Positions 8,045 through 17,992 of a stretch of 64,000 nucleotides of DNA are shown here, piece after piece. Source of the DNA: Burkholderia sp. WAC0059 (GTDB lineage Bacteria; Pseudomonadota; Gammaproteobacteria; Burkholderiales; Burkholderiaceae); contig NZ_PNEO01000002.1 in the NCBI RefSeq assembly GCF_002870125.1, positions 62,001 to 126,000 of the forward strand. The letters are read 5' to 3'. Every line of letters begins with the position of its first letter. The stretch's first letter is position 1. The position numbers were made by a program, and so were the translations under genes. The notes under the pieces are model-generated. The model worked only from the letters and a program-made list of their open reading frames with translations. It was not told the DNA's origin and made no database searches.

Positions 8045-9163
8045 ATGCAGACACGCAAGATTCCGGTCACGGTCGTGACGGGCTTTCTCGGCAGCGGCAA
8101 GACTACCTTGCTGCGCCACATCCTCGAACAGGCGGGCGGGCTGCGCATCGCGGTCATCGTCAACGAGTTCGGCGAACTCGGCATCGACGGCGAGATCCTG
8201 CGCGGCTGCGGGATCGGCTGCAACGAGGACGGCAGCGAAGCGTTGGGTCAACTGTACGAGCTCGCCAACGGGTGCCTCTGCTGCACCGTGCAGGAGGCGT
8301 TCTTCCCGGTGATGGAGCAGCTCGTCGAGCGGCGTGGCGAAATCGACCACGTGCTGATCGAGACGTCGGGCCTCGCGCTGCCCAGGCCGCTCGTGCAGGC
8401 GTTCAACTGGCCGTCGATCCGCAACAGCTTTACCGTCGATGCCGTCGTCACCGTGGTCGACGGGCCCGCCGCCGCGAGCGGCCAGTTCGCCGACGATCCG
8501 CAGGCCGTCGACGCGCAGCGCCGCGCCGATCCGAATCTCGACCACGAGTCGCCGCTGCACGAACTGTTCGAAGACCAGCTTTGCGCGGCCGACCTCGTGA
8601 TTCTCAACAAGACTGACCTGCTCGACGTCGCCCGGCAGGACGCGCTCGTCGAAGAACTGCGCAAGGAACTGCCGCCGCAGGTGAAGATCGTGCGCGCGCA
8701 GCGCGGCGCGCTCGACCTCCACGCGCTGCTCGGCCTCGAATCGGCATCGGAGGAAAGCATCCATCTGCGCCACGATCATCACGGCAGTGCCGACGATCCC
8801 GATCACGACCATCACCACGACGAGTTCGACTCGGTCGTCGTGAGCGCGCCGGCGCCTTCGCGCGAGGCCGTGCTGGCCGCGCTCGGGCAACTGGTCGACG
8901 CGCACACGATCTATCGCGTGAAGGGCTTCGCCGCGTTGCCGGGCGCGCCGATGCGGCTCGTGGTGCAGGGCGTCGGGCGGCGCTTCGACAGCTACTTCGA
9001 TCGCCGCTGGCAGGCCGGCGAGCTGGCCGCGCAGCCGCTCTCGCGCTTCGTGCTGATCGGCGAGGATCTCGACGCGGCCGCGTTGCAGCGCGCGTTCGAC
9101 GCGGCGCTGGCGCAGGGCGGGGCCGCGTCGGCGTCGCTCGCCATAGCCACAGCCGCGCGCTGA
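8045..9163 (+). CDS. cobW: Cobalamin biosynthesis GTPase CobW
   Basis: A G3E family GTPase thought to deliver cobalt to the CobN chelatase. It is 372 aa: P-loop GFLGSGKTT (13-21), metal-binding C77-L-C-C80, NKTD guanine specificity motif, and a C-terminal CobW_C domain. A histidine/aspartate-rich stretch (about 239-262, HDHHG and DHDHHHDE) is a likely extra metal site. A ribosome binding site AGGAG precedes the ATG. It is the first gene behind the cobalamin riboswitch and is followed after 25 nt by cobN. Confidence 0.93.
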   Translation: MQTRKIPVTVVTGFLGSGKTTLLRHILEQAGGLRIAVIVNEFGELGIDGEILRGCGIGCNEDGSEALGQLYELANGCLCCTVQEAFFPVMEQLVERRGEIDHVLIETSGLALPRPLVQAFNWPSIRNSFTVDAVVTVVDGPAAASGQFADDPQAVDAQRRADPNLDHESPLHELFEDQLCAADLVILNKTDLLDVARQDALVEELRKELPPQVKIVRAQRGALDLHALLGLESASEESIHLRHDHHGSADDPDHDHHHDEFDSVVVSAPAPSREAVLAALGQLVDAHTIYRVKGFAALPGAPMRLVVQGVGRRFDSYFDRRWQAGELAAQPLSRFVLIGEDLDAAALQRAFDAALAQGGAASASLAIATAAR

Positions 9164-9188
9164 ACGCGCAGGACCGAGCCGCCTCGCC

Positions 9189-12100
9189 ATGCATCTGCTG
9201 CGCACCACGCCCGGGGGATTCGTCGACGACACGGCCGGCGTGATCCGCATCGACCAGCAGCCGGCCGAGATCGTCGTGCTCAGTTCCGCCGACACGACGC
9301 TCGCGCTGCTGGCGAGCGTCGTGTCCCGGCTGCCGGAAGGCTTCCCGAGCGTGCGGCTCGCGAACGTCGCTTATCTGCGCCAGCCCGCCTCGGTCGATTT
9401 CTATCTCGACGACGTGCTGCAGCACGCGCGCGTCGTCGTTGTCGATCACCTCGGCGGCGAGGCGTACTGGCCTTACGGCATCGAACAGGTCGTCGCGCTG
9501 GCCGAGCGGCGCGGACAGTTGCTCGCGATGTTCTCGGGCGACCTCCAGGAAGACCCGAACCTCCTTGCGAAGAGTCGCGCGGCGCCCGCGTTTTGCCGGC
9601 TGCTCTGGCGCTACCTGCGCGAAGGCGGCGCGGCCAACGCTGGAAATTTCCTGCGCGCACTGGCCTGGCGCGGCCTCGACTGGGGCAGCGAGCCCGCGCC
9701 GCCGCTGATCCTGCCCGCGGCCTCGCTCTATCACCCCGCGCACGACGTGGCGACCCTCGACGACTGGCGCGCGCGCTGGCACGCGGATGCGCCCGTCGTC
9801 GCGCTGCTTTTCTACCGCGCCCATCTGCAGTCCGCGAACACGGAGGTGTTCGACGCGCTGAACGAGGCGCTGCTCGAACGCGGCATGAATCCGCTGCCGA
9901 TCGCGGTCACCTCGCTGAAGGACGCGGTGAGCCGCGACGTCATCGAGCGCCTGTGCCGCGAGCACGAGGTCTCGCTCGTGCTCAACACGACCGCGTTCGC
10001 GGCCTCGTCGCCCGGCGACGACGCGCCGATCGAACTCGCGGGCGACGCGCCGGTATTCCAGGTCATCCTGAGCGGCAGCAACCGGGCCGACTGGCTCAAG
10101 GACAACCACGGCCTGAACGCGCGCGACATCGCCATGCACGTCGCGCTGCCCGAGGTGGACGGGCGCATCGTCACGCGGGCGATCAGCTTCAAGGGGCTCG
10201 CGTACTACTGCGAGCACACCCAGGTCGACGTGGTCCGCTATCAGCCCGACGCGGAGCGCCTCGCGTTCGTGGCTGAGCTGAGCCGGCGCTGGTGCCGGCT
10301 GCGCCGGCTGCCGAACGCGCAGAAGAAGCTCGCGCTCGTGCTCGCGAACTATCCGATGAGCGAAGGCCGGATCGGCAACGGCGTCGGGCTCGACACGCCG
10401 GCCTCGGTGCTCGGCATCCTGCGCATGCTGCGCGACGAGGGCTATCGCGTGGCCGATGTGCCCGAAAGCGGCGACGCGCTGATGCGCCTCCTGACCTCGG
10501 GCGTGACGAACGACCCCGACACGCGCGCGTTGCGCCCCGCCTGGCAGAGCCTTTCGCTCGACGACTATCGCCGCCATTTCTCGCAGATGCCGGCCGAGGC
10601 GCAGAACGCGATGATCGCGCGCTGGGGTGCGCCGGAGCAGGACCCGACGGTGCGGCGCGGCCGTTTCATGATCGCGGGCTGGCGCTGCGGCCAGGTGTTC
10701 GTCGGCATCCAGCCCTCGCGCTCGCGCGGCGAAGATACCTACGCGAACTATCACGACGCGGAACTCGTGCCGCCGCACGCCTATCTCGCGTTCTATTTCT
10801 GGCTGCGGCACGCGTTCGGCATCGACGCGATCGCCCACGTCGGCAAGCACGGCAATCTGGAATGGCTGCCGGGCAAGAGCGTGGCGCTCTCGGACGCATG
10901 CTGGCCCGACCTCGCGCTCGGGCCGCTGCCGCATCTCTATCCGTTCATCGTCAACGATCCGGGCGAGGGCAGCCAGGCGAAGCGCCGCGCCCAGGCCGTG
11001 ATCGTCGATCACCTGATGCCGCCGCTCACGCGCGCGGAAAACTACGGCCCGCTCCAGGACCTCGAGCGCCAGGTGGACGAGTACTACGACGCGCTGATGG
11101 TCGACCCGCGCCGCGCGAAGCTGCTGCGCCGGACCATCCTCGAGACGATCGTCGAGCACCGGTTGCACGAGGAGCTGAGCGTCGGTCTGCCGGCCGATCC
11201 GGCGGCCGAGGACGCGCTGCTCACGCGCGCCGACGCCTATCTCTGCGAGTTGAAGGAGGCGCAGATCCGCGACGGGCTCCACACGTTCGGCGTTTCGCCG
11301 GCAGGCCGTCAGCGGCTCGACACGCTGCTCGCGCTCGGCCGCTATCCGTGCGGCGAAGGGCAGGGCGCGAACGCGGGGCTGATCGGGGCGCTCGCGCGCG
11401 ACTTCGAGATCGACCCGCTGCTCGACGCCGCCGGGTTCGACGCGGCCGTGCCCTGGACCGGGCCGCGGCCCGCGTGGCTCGCGGCGGTCAGCGACGCGCC
11501 GTGGCGCCACGCGGGCGACACGCGCGAGCGGCTCGAAGCGCTCGCGCTCGCGCTGCTCGGCGCGGAATGCGGCGAGCAGCAGACGGACGCCCGGCCGCTG
11601 CCCGGCCTCTGTGCGTTGCCGCAGGCCGCGGCCGTGATCGGACGGTTGCGCGCCGACGTGCTGCCGAAGCTCGACGCCTGCGGCGCCGAGGAAATGCGCC
11701 AGTTCCGCCGCGCGCTGGAGGGCCGTTTCGTGCCGCCGGGCCCGAGCGGCTCGCCCTCGCGCGGCCGGCCCGACGTGTTGCCGACGGGCCGCAACTTCTA
11801 TTCGGTCGATACGCGCGCGGTACCGACTCAATCGGCCTGGGTGCTCGGGCAGAAGTCGGCGCGGCAGTTGATCGAGCGCCATCTGCAGGAGCACGGCGAC
11901 TACCCGCGCGCCGTGGGCCTCTCGGTCTGGGGCACGGCGACGATGCGCACGGGCGGCGACGATATCGCCCAGGCGTTCGCGCTCATCGGCGTGAGGCCGA
12001 AGTGGGCCGCCGGCAGCCAGCGCGTCGTCGATTTCGAGATCCTGCCGACGGATGCGCTCGGCTGGCCGCGCATCGACGTGACGCTGCGCGTCTCGGGCTT

Positions 12101-12995
12101 CTTTCGCGACGCGTTTCCGAACGTCATGCATCTGTTCGACGCCGCCGTCCAGGCCGTGGCCGAACTCGACGAGCCGGAACACGTGAACGCGCTGCGCGCG
12201 CGCGTCGGGCGTGACCGCGACGCCTGGATGGCGCGCGGCCTCGACGCCGACGAGGCGCGCCGCCGCGCCGGCTGGCGCGTGTTCAGCGCGCGGCCCGGCG
12301 CCTACGGCGCGGGCCTTCAGTCGCTCGTCGACCAGCGCCAGTGGCAGACCGATGCCGATCTCGCACACGCGTACCGGGCGTGGGGCGGCTACGCCTACGC
12401 GCAGAACAGCGCCGGCGACGAGGCGCGCGAGGCGTTCGGCGAGCGGCTCGCGGCGCTCGACGTCGTGCTCCAGAACCAGGACAACCGCGAGCACGATCTG
12501 CTCGACTCGAACGACTACTACCAGTTCCAGGGCGGCATGACGGCCGCGGCGCGCCATTTGTCCGGCCGCCAGCCGGACGTCTATCACGCCGACCACAGCG
12601 ATCCGGCCGCGCCGCGCGTGCGGCCGCTTTCGATGGAGATCGCGCGCGTGGTCCGCTCGCGCGTCGTCAATCCGAAATGGATCGACGGCGTGAAGCGGCA
12701 CGGCTACCGCGGCGCGGCGGAAATGGCCGCGACGGTCGACTACCTGTTCGGCTACGACGCGACCGCGCGCGTGGTGGGCGACCATCAGTACGCGCTCGTG
12801 ACCGACGCCTACGTGAACGACGACGCCACGCGCGCCTTCCTGCGCGAGCACAATCCCCATGCGCTGCAGGCGATCTGCGAGCGCCTGCTCGAAGCGATCC
12901 AGCGCGGCCTGTGGCGCGAGCCCGGCGACTATCGCGCGCAGCTCGAAAACCGTCTGCTCGAAGCCGGGCAGCATCTCGAAGGAACCCGACCATGA
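9189..12995 (+). CDS. cobN: Cobaltochelatase subunit CobN
   Basis: The large (1268 aa) catalytic subunit that inserts cobalt into hydrogenobyrinate a,c-diamide, using ATP hydrolysis by partner AAA+ subunits. Family hallmarks visible include [19 protein letters not shown] (about 548-566), [23 protein letters not shown], and [18 protein letters not shown] in the C-terminal half. Length matches typical CobN. Its stop overlaps the start of the ChlI-like ATPase gene by 4 nt (ATGA). Cobalt supply by CobW and the AAA+ pair downstream make a complete chelatase unit. Confidence 0.95.
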   Translation: MHLLRTTPGGFVDDTAGVIRIDQQPAEIVVLSSADTTLALLASVVSRLPEGFPSVRLANVAYLRQPASVDFYLDDVLQHARVVVVDHLGGEAYWPYGIEQVVALAERRGQLLAMFSGDLQEDPNLLAKSRAAPAFCRLLWRYLREGGAANAGNFLRALAWRGLDWGSEPAPPLILPAASLYHPAHDVATLDDWRARWHADAPVVALLFYRAHLQSANTEVFDALNEALLERGMNPLPIAVTSLKDAVSRDVIERLCREHEVSLVLNTTAFAASSPGDDAPIELAGDAPVFQVILSGSNRADWLKDNHGLNARDIAMHVALPEVDGRIVTRAISFKGLAYYCEHTQVDVVRYQPDAERLAFVAELSRRWCRLRRLPNAQKKLALVLANYPMSEGRIGNGVGLDTPASVLGILRMLRDEGYRVADVPESGDALMRLLTSGVTNDPDTRALRPAWQSLSLDDYRRHFSQMPAEAQNAMIARWGAPEQDPTVRRGRFMIAGWRCGQVFVGIQPSRSRGEDTYANYHDAELVPPHAYLAFYFWLRHAFGIDAIAHVGKHGNLEWLPGKSVALSDACWPDLALGPLPHLYPFIVNDPGEGSQAKRRAQAVIVDHLMPPLTRAENYGPLQDLERQVDEYYDALMVDPRRAKLLRRTILETIVEHRLHEELSVGLPADPAAEDALLTRADAYLCELKEAQIRDGLHTFGVSPAGRQRLDTLLALGRYPCGEGQGANAGLIGALARDFEIDPLLDAAGFDAAVPWTGPRPAWLAAVSDAPWRHAGDTRERLEALALALLGAECGEQQTDARPLPGLCALPQAAAVIGRLRADVLPKLDACGAEEMRQFRRALEGRFVPPGPSGSPSRGRPDVLPTGRNFYSVDTRAVPTQSAWVLGQKSARQLIERHLQEHGDYPRAVGLSVWGTATMRTGGDDIAQAFALIGVRPKWAAGSQRVVDFEILPTDALGWPRIDVTLRVSGFFRDAFPNVMHLFDAAVQAVAELDEPEHVNALRARVGRDRDAWMARGLDADEARRRAGWRVFSARPGAYGAGLQSLVDQRQWQTDADLAHAYRAWGGYAYAQNSAGDEAREAFGERLAALDVVLQNQDNREHDLLDSNDYYQFQGGMTAAARHLSGRQPDVYHADHSDPAAPRVRPLSMEIARVVRSRVVNPKWIDGVKRHGYRGAAEMAATVDYLFGYDATARVVGDHQYALVTDAYVNDDATRAFLREHNPHALQAICERLLEAIQRGLWREPGDYRAQLENRLLEAGQHLEGTRP

Positions 12996-14059
12996 ACGAT
13001 CCGGCTGCGCCCCCGGCGTTTCCGTTTGCCGCGCTGGTGGACCAGGCGCCGCTGCAACAGGCGTTGCTGCTCGCGGCGATCGATCCGGCGCTCGGCGGCG
13101 TGCTCGTGAGCGGGCCGCGCGGCACGGCCAAATCGACGGCCGCGCGCGCGCTGGCCGAGCTGCTGCCAGACGGCGCGTTCGTCACGTTGCCGCTCGGCGC
13201 GAGCGAGGAGCGCGTCGTCGGTACGCTCGACCTCGAAGCGGTGCTGCGCGACGGTGCGGTGCGGTTTTCGCCGGGTCTGCTCGCCGCCGCGCACGGCGGC
13301 GTGCTCTACGTGGACGAGGTGAACCTGTTGCCCGACGCGCTCGTCGACGTGCTGCTCGACGCGGCGGCGAGCGGCGTCAACACGGTGGAGCGCGACGGCG
13401 TTTCGCATCGCCACGACGCGCGTTTCGTGCTGGTCGGGACGATGAATCCGGAAGAGGGCGAGCTGCGCCCGCAACTGACCGACCGCTTCGGCTTGATGGT
13501 CGAGCTGCGCAACGCGTTCGACGCGGCGGTGCGCCAGTGCATCGTCAGGGCGCGGCTCGCGTTTGATGCCGATCCGCATGCGTTTCGCGCGGCTCACGAG
13601 GCCGGGCAACGCGTGCTCGCGCAGCGCATCCGGACGGCGCGCGCCGCGCTGGCCGGGCTGTCGTTCGGCGACGACGTGCACGAGCGGACCGCGTCGCACT
13701 GCATCGAGGCGGCCGTGGACGGTCTGCGTGCCGATCTCGTGATGCTGCGCGCGGCGCGCGCGCTGGCCGCACTCGAAGGCGCGCCGGCCGTCACGACGGC
13801 GCACGTCGATCGCGTCGCACCGGCCGTGCTCGCGCATCGGCGGCGCGCGCCCGGCGAGCCGGAGACCGCATCGGCCGATCGTCGTGGCGATGCGCAGCGG
13901 CAGGGCGAAACGTTCGCCGGGCAGGCGAGCCCGAACGGCGGCGGGGCGAACGGTGCCGATTCCGCCGCGGCGGACGGCGATTGGGGCTATCTCGCGCCGG
14001 AGCCGGTGGCGGCCGCGACGGTCAAGGGCGTGGTGCCGCTGTCCGCAAAAAAACGCTGA
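12992..14059 (+). CDS. ChlI/BchI-like AAA+ ATPase, chelatase subunit
   Basis: Probable motor subunit of the cobalt chelatase. Of 355 residues, the AAA+ module has Walker [10 protein letters not shown] (41-49), Walker [11 protein letters not shown] (about 103-112), sensor-like [19 protein letters not shown] and a lid domain. It resembles magnesium chelatase subunit I more than CobS. The last 75 residues are low complexity (Gly/Ala/Asn). It is coupled to cobN by an ATGA overlap and followed by a VWA protein, so this strain seems to use ChlI/VWA-type partners in place of CobS/CobT. Confidence 0.88.
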   Translation: MNDPAAPPAFPFAALVDQAPLQQALLLAAIDPALGGVLVSGPRGTAKSTAARALAELLPDGAFVTLPLGASEERVVGTLDLEAVLRDGAVRFSPGLLAAAHGGVLYVDEVNLLPDALVDVLLDAAASGVNTVERDGVSHRHDARFVLVGTMNPEEGELRPQLTDRFGLMVELRNAFDAAVRQCIVRARLAFDADPHAFRAAHEAGQRVLAQRIRTARAALAGLSFGDDVHERTASHCIEAAVDGLRADLVMLRAARALAALEGAPAVTTAHVDRVAPAVLAHRRRAPGEPETASADRRGDAQRQGETFAGQASPNGGGANGADSAAADGDWGYLAPEPVAAATVKGVVPLSAKKR

Positions 14060-14085
14060 GCCGCCGGACAGGGACCGCCGCCCCG

Positions 14086-14772
14086 ATGCCGGGCGGCGTC
14101 CGGCGGCCCGACGAGGGTCCGGATGATCGCGAGGATCGGGCGGCGCGCGGTCGCGCGGCGCGGGCCGAGCCCGGCTCGCGCATCGCCTGGTGGCCGACGC
14201 TGGCGACGAAAGGGCCGCAGCCGCTGCGCGGCGCGCATCTGCGCTTCGCGCCGCGCGAACGCGGCAGCGGCGTGCTGCACTGCTTCGTGCTCGACTGCTC
14301 GGCCTCGATGCTCGCGCACGGCCAGCTTGCGCTCGCGAAGGGACTCCTGATCGCGCTCTTCGATCGCGCGCGCCGTGAGCGGGCCGAGGCCGCGCTGATC
14401 TGCTTCGGCGGTGACGAGGCGCATGTGCGCTTCGGGCCGGCCGTACCGCGCTGGTGGAACGAGCGCTGGCTCGAACCCGTCGGCGCGGGCGGCGGCACGC
14501 CGCTGGGCGCCGGCATCGACGCGGCGTCAAGGCTGCTCGATGCCGCCTGCCGCCGCAAGCCCGCGCAGCAGCGCGTGCTGTGGCTGATGAGCGACGGCCG
14601 CAGCACGCAGTTGCCTGTGCGGCCGCGGCGCGCGGATCACGTGAGGGTCGTCGATCTCGAACTGGCCGACGTGCGTCTGGGCCGTTGCGATGCACTGGCG
14701 CGCGCGTGGGGCGGCGAGTGCGTCATGCCGGAGACGCTGCTTGCGCAGGCTCGCCGGCTTTCGGCGGATTGA
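14086..14772 (+). CDS. VWA domain protein, chelatase-associated
   Basis: A 228-residue von Willebrand A domain with metal site D70-x-S72-x-S74 (DCSAS), GGGTPLG and a later MSDGRS strand. It corresponds to the C-terminal integrin-I part of ChlD/BchD or CobT, which couples the AAA+ ring to the large chelatase subunit. The acidic/ATPase N-terminal part of ChlD is absent; only about 50 charged residues precede the fold. The ATG at 14086 (26 nt after the ATPase gene) is chosen because upstream codons overlap that gene. Confidence 0.82.
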   Translation: MPGGVRRPDEGPDDREDRAARGRAARAEPGSRIAWWPTLATKGPQPLRGAHLRFAPRERGSGVLHCFVLDCSASMLAHGQLALAKGLLIALFDRARRERAEAALICFGGDEAHVRFGPAVPRWWNERWLEPVGAGGGTPLGAGIDAASRLLDAACRRKPAQQRVLWLMSDGRSTQLPVRPRRADHVRVVDLELADVRLGRCDALARAWGGECVMPETLLAQARRLSAD

Positions 14773-14820
14773 CCGCAGACCGCGAACTGCGCGATTGCGA
14801 TGATTGACGCCGCCCGGCCG

Positions 14821-14850
14821 GCGTGCCCGGTATCTTCCGGGCGCTTTTTC
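14821..14850 (+). terminator. Rho-independent terminator of the cobW operon
   Basis: GCCCGG (14825-14830) and CCGGGC (14837-14842) form a hairpin with a 6-nt loop, followed by GCTTTTTCTT. It lies between the convergent vWA and cobJ genes. Confidence 0.6.
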
Positions 14851-14879
14851 TTGCGGCTCTCCCGCCGCTGCGTTCGTCG

Positions 14880-16637
14880 CTACTGCTTCCCGTACCAGCG
14901 CGGCGTATAGATCCACTCGCCGCCGTCCGCGCGCGCGAAGCCGCGCGTCGTCGAGGACCCGACGATCACCATCGTGCGCATGTCCACGTCGGCGGGCCGC
15001 AGCGCGCCGAGCGTCGTCGTGGTCAGCGTCGCGCCGGGCCGGCCGATGTCGCGGCCGAGCACGACGCGCGCGTCGTCGCTTCGATGCGCGCGCACGATTT
15101 CCAGCGCGCGTTCGAGCTGCCACGGCCGCGCGCGGGAGAGCGGGTTGTAGAACGCCATCACGAGGTCGGCCTGCGCGGCGTGGGCGAGGCGCTGTTCGAC
15201 GACGGCCCACGGCTTCAGGTTGTCGGAGAGCGAGAGCATGCAGAAGTCGTGGCCGAGCGGCGCGCCGGCCTGCGCAGCCGTGGCGAGCGCCGCCGACACG
15301 CCCGGCACGATGGCGAGCTCGACGGCGTGCCAGCGCGCGTCGTCGGCGGCTTCGAGCGCTTCGAGCACGGCGGCGGCCATCGCGAACACGCCGGGGTCGC
15401 CCGACGAGACGACCACGACGCGCCGGCCCGTGCTCGCGAGTTCGAACGCGTGGCGCGCGCGCTGCAATTCCTCGCGGTTGTCGGTGGCGTGCCGTGCCTG
15501 CCCGGCGCGCAGCGGTCCGGCCATCTCGACGTAGGTGGCGTAGCCGACCACGTCGGTCGCCTCGTCGAGCGCGGCGCGGGCTGCCGGCGTCATCAGGTCC
15601 GCGCGGCCGGGGCCGAGGCCGATCACGGTCAACTTGCCCCGCGCGCGGCCGAGCGTGTCGGGATCGACGGGTGCGGACGCGACGGCGAGCGCGAGGCCGG
15701 CGTCGTCGGAGGCGGGGAACTCGGCGGGATGGCCGGGATGGCCGGCACCACGGAATGCGGCTTCGAGGCGCGCGCGCGCCGGGCCGGGCGCATCGGTAAA
15801 TCGCAGCGGCACGCCGAGTTCCGCCGCGCTCTCGCGCAGCGCGCGGTCGCTCATCCTGCCGGACGGCGCGAGCATCGCAGCGAGCGCGAGCGGTGCAAGG
15901 CCGTGCGCGCGCAGCATCGCGCGGATGCGCGCGGCGAGCGGCTGTCCGTCCTGCGTGTTCGGGGCGCTATCCTGGGCCTTATCGCACGCCGTCTCGTCGA
16001 CGGCGACCACGACACTGCGCGGATGAATGACGAGCGCGTCGGTGCTGCCGTCCCAGGCGAGCGGGCTCACGCGGATCGCGCGCGGCGCCGACGCGTCGCG
16101 CGGCAGGCCCGCTTCGTCGAGCCACGGCGCATGCCCTTCGATGCGAGTCCCGGCGCCGGCCAGCAGGTCCGACACGAAGCGCTTGCCCTGCTCGAGGTTC
16201 GCAAGCGCGTAGCCCGGCGGCGGATTCAGCACGCAGGTGCCGAAGCGGAGCTCGCCGCTCGTCGTGATGGCGGGCGCAATGCCGAGCGCCACGCCGATCT
16301 CGCGCGCCATGACGTTCACGCCGGCGAGCCCGCCGAGCAGCGGCACGACGGCGCTGCCGTCCTCGGCGAGCGCGAGCACGGGCGGCTCGGCGCCCTTGTC
16401 GTCGAGCAGCGGCGCCACGCAGCGGATGACGATACCCGCTGCGCAGAGCGCCACGATCGGCGTGCCGCGCGCATAGAGCTCGCGCAGATGCGCGCCGAGC
16501 TCGCGAAAGCCGACGTCGGCGTTTTCGATGCGGCCGGCGAGGCCGTGAACCTGCGCGCCCGGCCACACGGCCTGCACGCGCCGCGCGGTGGCGAGCGCGC
16601 CGGGCCCGAGAATCACGATGGCGGGCGGCGTCGTCAT
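14880..16637 (-). CDS. cobJ: CbiG-like/precorrin-3B C17-methyltransferase fusion
   Basis: A 585-residue two-part protein. The N-terminal ~330 residues resemble CbiG ([45 protein letters not shown]). The C-terminal ~250 are a class III SAM-dependent methyltransferase ([45 protein letters not shown]) that methylates C17 and contracts the ring. CbiG opens the delta-lactone in the anaerobic pathway, so its fusion to a CobJ beside aerobic CobG is notable. The ATG at 16637 overlaps the cobI stop (ATGA); an in-frame ATG at 16646 is also possible. Confidence 0.9.
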   Translation of the reverse strand: MTTPPAIVILGPGALATARRVQAVWPGAQVHGLAGRIENADVGFRELGAHLRELYARGTPIVALCAAGIVIRCVAPLLDDKGAEPPVLALAEDGSAVVPLLGGLAGVNVMAREIGVALGIAPAITTSGELRFGTCVLNPPPGYALANLEQGKRFVSDLLAGAGTRIEGHAPWLDEAGLPRDASAPRAIRVSPLAWDGSTDALVIHPRSVVVAVDETACDKAQDSAPNTQDGQPLAARIRAMLRAHGLAPLALAAMLAPSGRMSDRALRESAAELGVPLRFTDAPGPARARLEAAFRGAGHPGHPAEFPASDDAGLALAVASAPVDPDTLGRARGKLTVIGLGPGRADLMTPAARAALDEATDVVGYATYVEMAGPLRAGQARHATDNREELQRARHAFELASTGRRVVVVSSGDPGVFAMAAAVLEALEAADDARWHAVELAIVPGVSAALATAAQAGAPLGHDFCMLSLSDNLKPWAVVEQRLAHAAQADLVMAFYNPLSRARPWQLERALEIVRAHRSDDARVVLGRDIGRPGATLTTTTLGALRPADVDMRTMVIVGSSTTRGFARADGGEWIYTPRWYGKQ

Positions 16638-17365
16638 CCTTGCCATTTTTCCCCCGGCACGACGAGCAGCGAGAAGTAGGGCGAGGCCATCGGGTCGACC
16701 TCGTCGAGCGGCACGATGCGCTGGTTCGCCATCGTCGCGCGCTCCACATAAAGCGCGCGCTGCGCGAGGCCCAGTTCGACGAGCACGCGGCGCACCTTCT
16801 CGAAGTTGCGGCCGAGCTTCATCACGACGGCGGCGTCGGCGTCGGCGAGCCGCCGGCGCAGTTCGTCCTCGGCGAGCACGCCCGAGAGCACCGCGAGGCT
16901 CTGGTTGCGGTAGACGAGCGGCACGCCGAGCACGGCCGCGCCGCCGAGCATCGAGCACACGCCCGGCACGACCTCGGCGCGAAAGCGCGCGGCGAGCCGG
17001 TCGTGCAGATACATGTAGGAGCCGTAGAAGAACGGATCGCCCTCGCAGATCACGGCGACGTCGCGGCCCGCCTCCAGATGCCCGGCCAGCACGCCGGCGG
17101 CCGTGTCGTAGAAGTCGGCGATGATCGCCTCGTAGGAGAGCGGCGGTTCGAGCGCCTCGGTCGTGACGGGATAGACGAGCGGCAGCCGCAATTGCGCGTC
17201 GTCCAGATGCGGCTCGACGATGCCGAACGCGTTGCCCTTCTTGCCCTTCGCGACGAAATAGGCGACCACGGGCGCGGCCTTGAGGAGCCGCAGCGCCTTC
17301 AGCGTGATCAGTTCCGGGTCGCCGGGGCCGACGCCGAGTCCGACGAGACGTCCTTTTTCGCTCAT
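16634..17365 (-). CDS. cobI: Precorrin-2 C20-methyltransferase
   Basis: Methylates precorrin-2 at C20 using SAM. The 243-residue class III methyltransferase has [18 protein letters not shown] at its start, [18 protein letters not shown] in the SAM pocket and [20 protein letters not shown]. Length and order of motifs match CobI/CbiL. It overlaps cobJ by 4 nt and abuts cobH directly, so cobG-H-I-J form one tightly packed operon. Confidence 0.93.
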   Translation of the reverse strand: MSEKGRLVGLGVGPGDPELITLKALRLLKAAPVVAYFVAKGKKGNAFGIVEPHLDDAQLRLPLVYPVTTEALEPPLSYEAIIADFYDTAAGVLAGHLEAGRDVAVICEGDPFFYGSYMYLHDRLAARFRAEVVPGVCSMLGGAAVLGVPLVYRNQSLAVLSGVLAEDELRRRLADADAAVVMKLGRNFEKVRRVLVELGLAQRALYVERATMANQRIVPLDEVDPMASPYFSLLVVPGEKWQG

Positions 17366-17992
17366 TTATTCGGTTTCCGAAGCAAGGGCGTTGACGGCGG
17401 CGGCGGCCATCGCGCTGCCGCCGCGCCGGCCGCGCACGATCACGTAGGGCACGCCGTGGTTCCGTTCGGCGAGCAGCGCCTTCGATTCGGCCGCGCCGAC
17501 GAAGCCGACCGCGAAGCCGAGGATCAGCGCGGGGCGCGGCGCGCCGGCCGCGAGCAGGTCGAGCAGGTGAAAGAGCGCCGTCGGCGCGTTGCCGATCGCG
17601 ACCACGCTGTTGGCGAGATGCGGCTGCCACAGTTCGACGGCGGCGGCCGAGCGCGTGTTGCCGAGCGCGCGCGCGTGTTCGGGCACGGCGGGGTCGTCGA
17701 GCGTGCAAAGTACCGGGTTCGCGGCTGGCAGGCGCGCGCGCGTGATGCCGTGCGCGACCATGCGCGCGTCGCAGAGAATCGGCGCGCCGGCCGCGAGCGC
17801 CGCGCGCCCGGCTGCGCCCGCGCCGTCGGAAAACGCGAGGTCGTCGACGACGTCGACCATGCCGCAGGCGTGGATCACGCGCACGGCGAGCTTTTCGAGG
17901 TCGGCGGGGATGCGCGAGAGGTCGGCCTCCGCGCGAATGGTCGCGAACGACTGGCGGTAGATTTGCGCGCCGTCGCGCAGGTAGTCAGTCAT
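17366..17992 (-). CDS. cobH: Precorrin-8X methylmutase
   Basis: Moves the C11 methyl to C12, producing hydrogenobyrinic acid. The 208-residue protein has the catalytic histidine in VRVIHACGMVDV, ILCDARMVAHGITR in the middle and GFAVGFVGAAESK toward the end, all hallmarks of CobH/CbiC. It starts inside the last codons of cobG (8-nt overlap) and ends one base before the cobI start, evidence of translational coupling. Confidence 0.94.
   Translation of the reverse strand: MTDYLRDGAQIYRQSFATIRAEADLSRIPADLEKLAVRVIHACGMVDVVDDLAFSDGAGAAGRAALAAGAPILCDARMVAHGITRARLPAANPVLCTLDDPAVPEHARALGNTRSAAAVELWQPHLANSVVAIGNAPTALFHLLDLLAAGAPRPALILGFAVGFVGAAESKALLAERNHGVPYVIVRGRRGGSAMAAAAVNALASETE

Noticed and set aside
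8604..12974. A very long open frame (1456 codons) on the minus strand opposite cobN
   Set aside because: It is antisense to a clear cobN, is extremely Arg/Ala/Val/Glu-rich and matches no family. Long antisense open frames arise in GC-rich genes with G/C in third positions.
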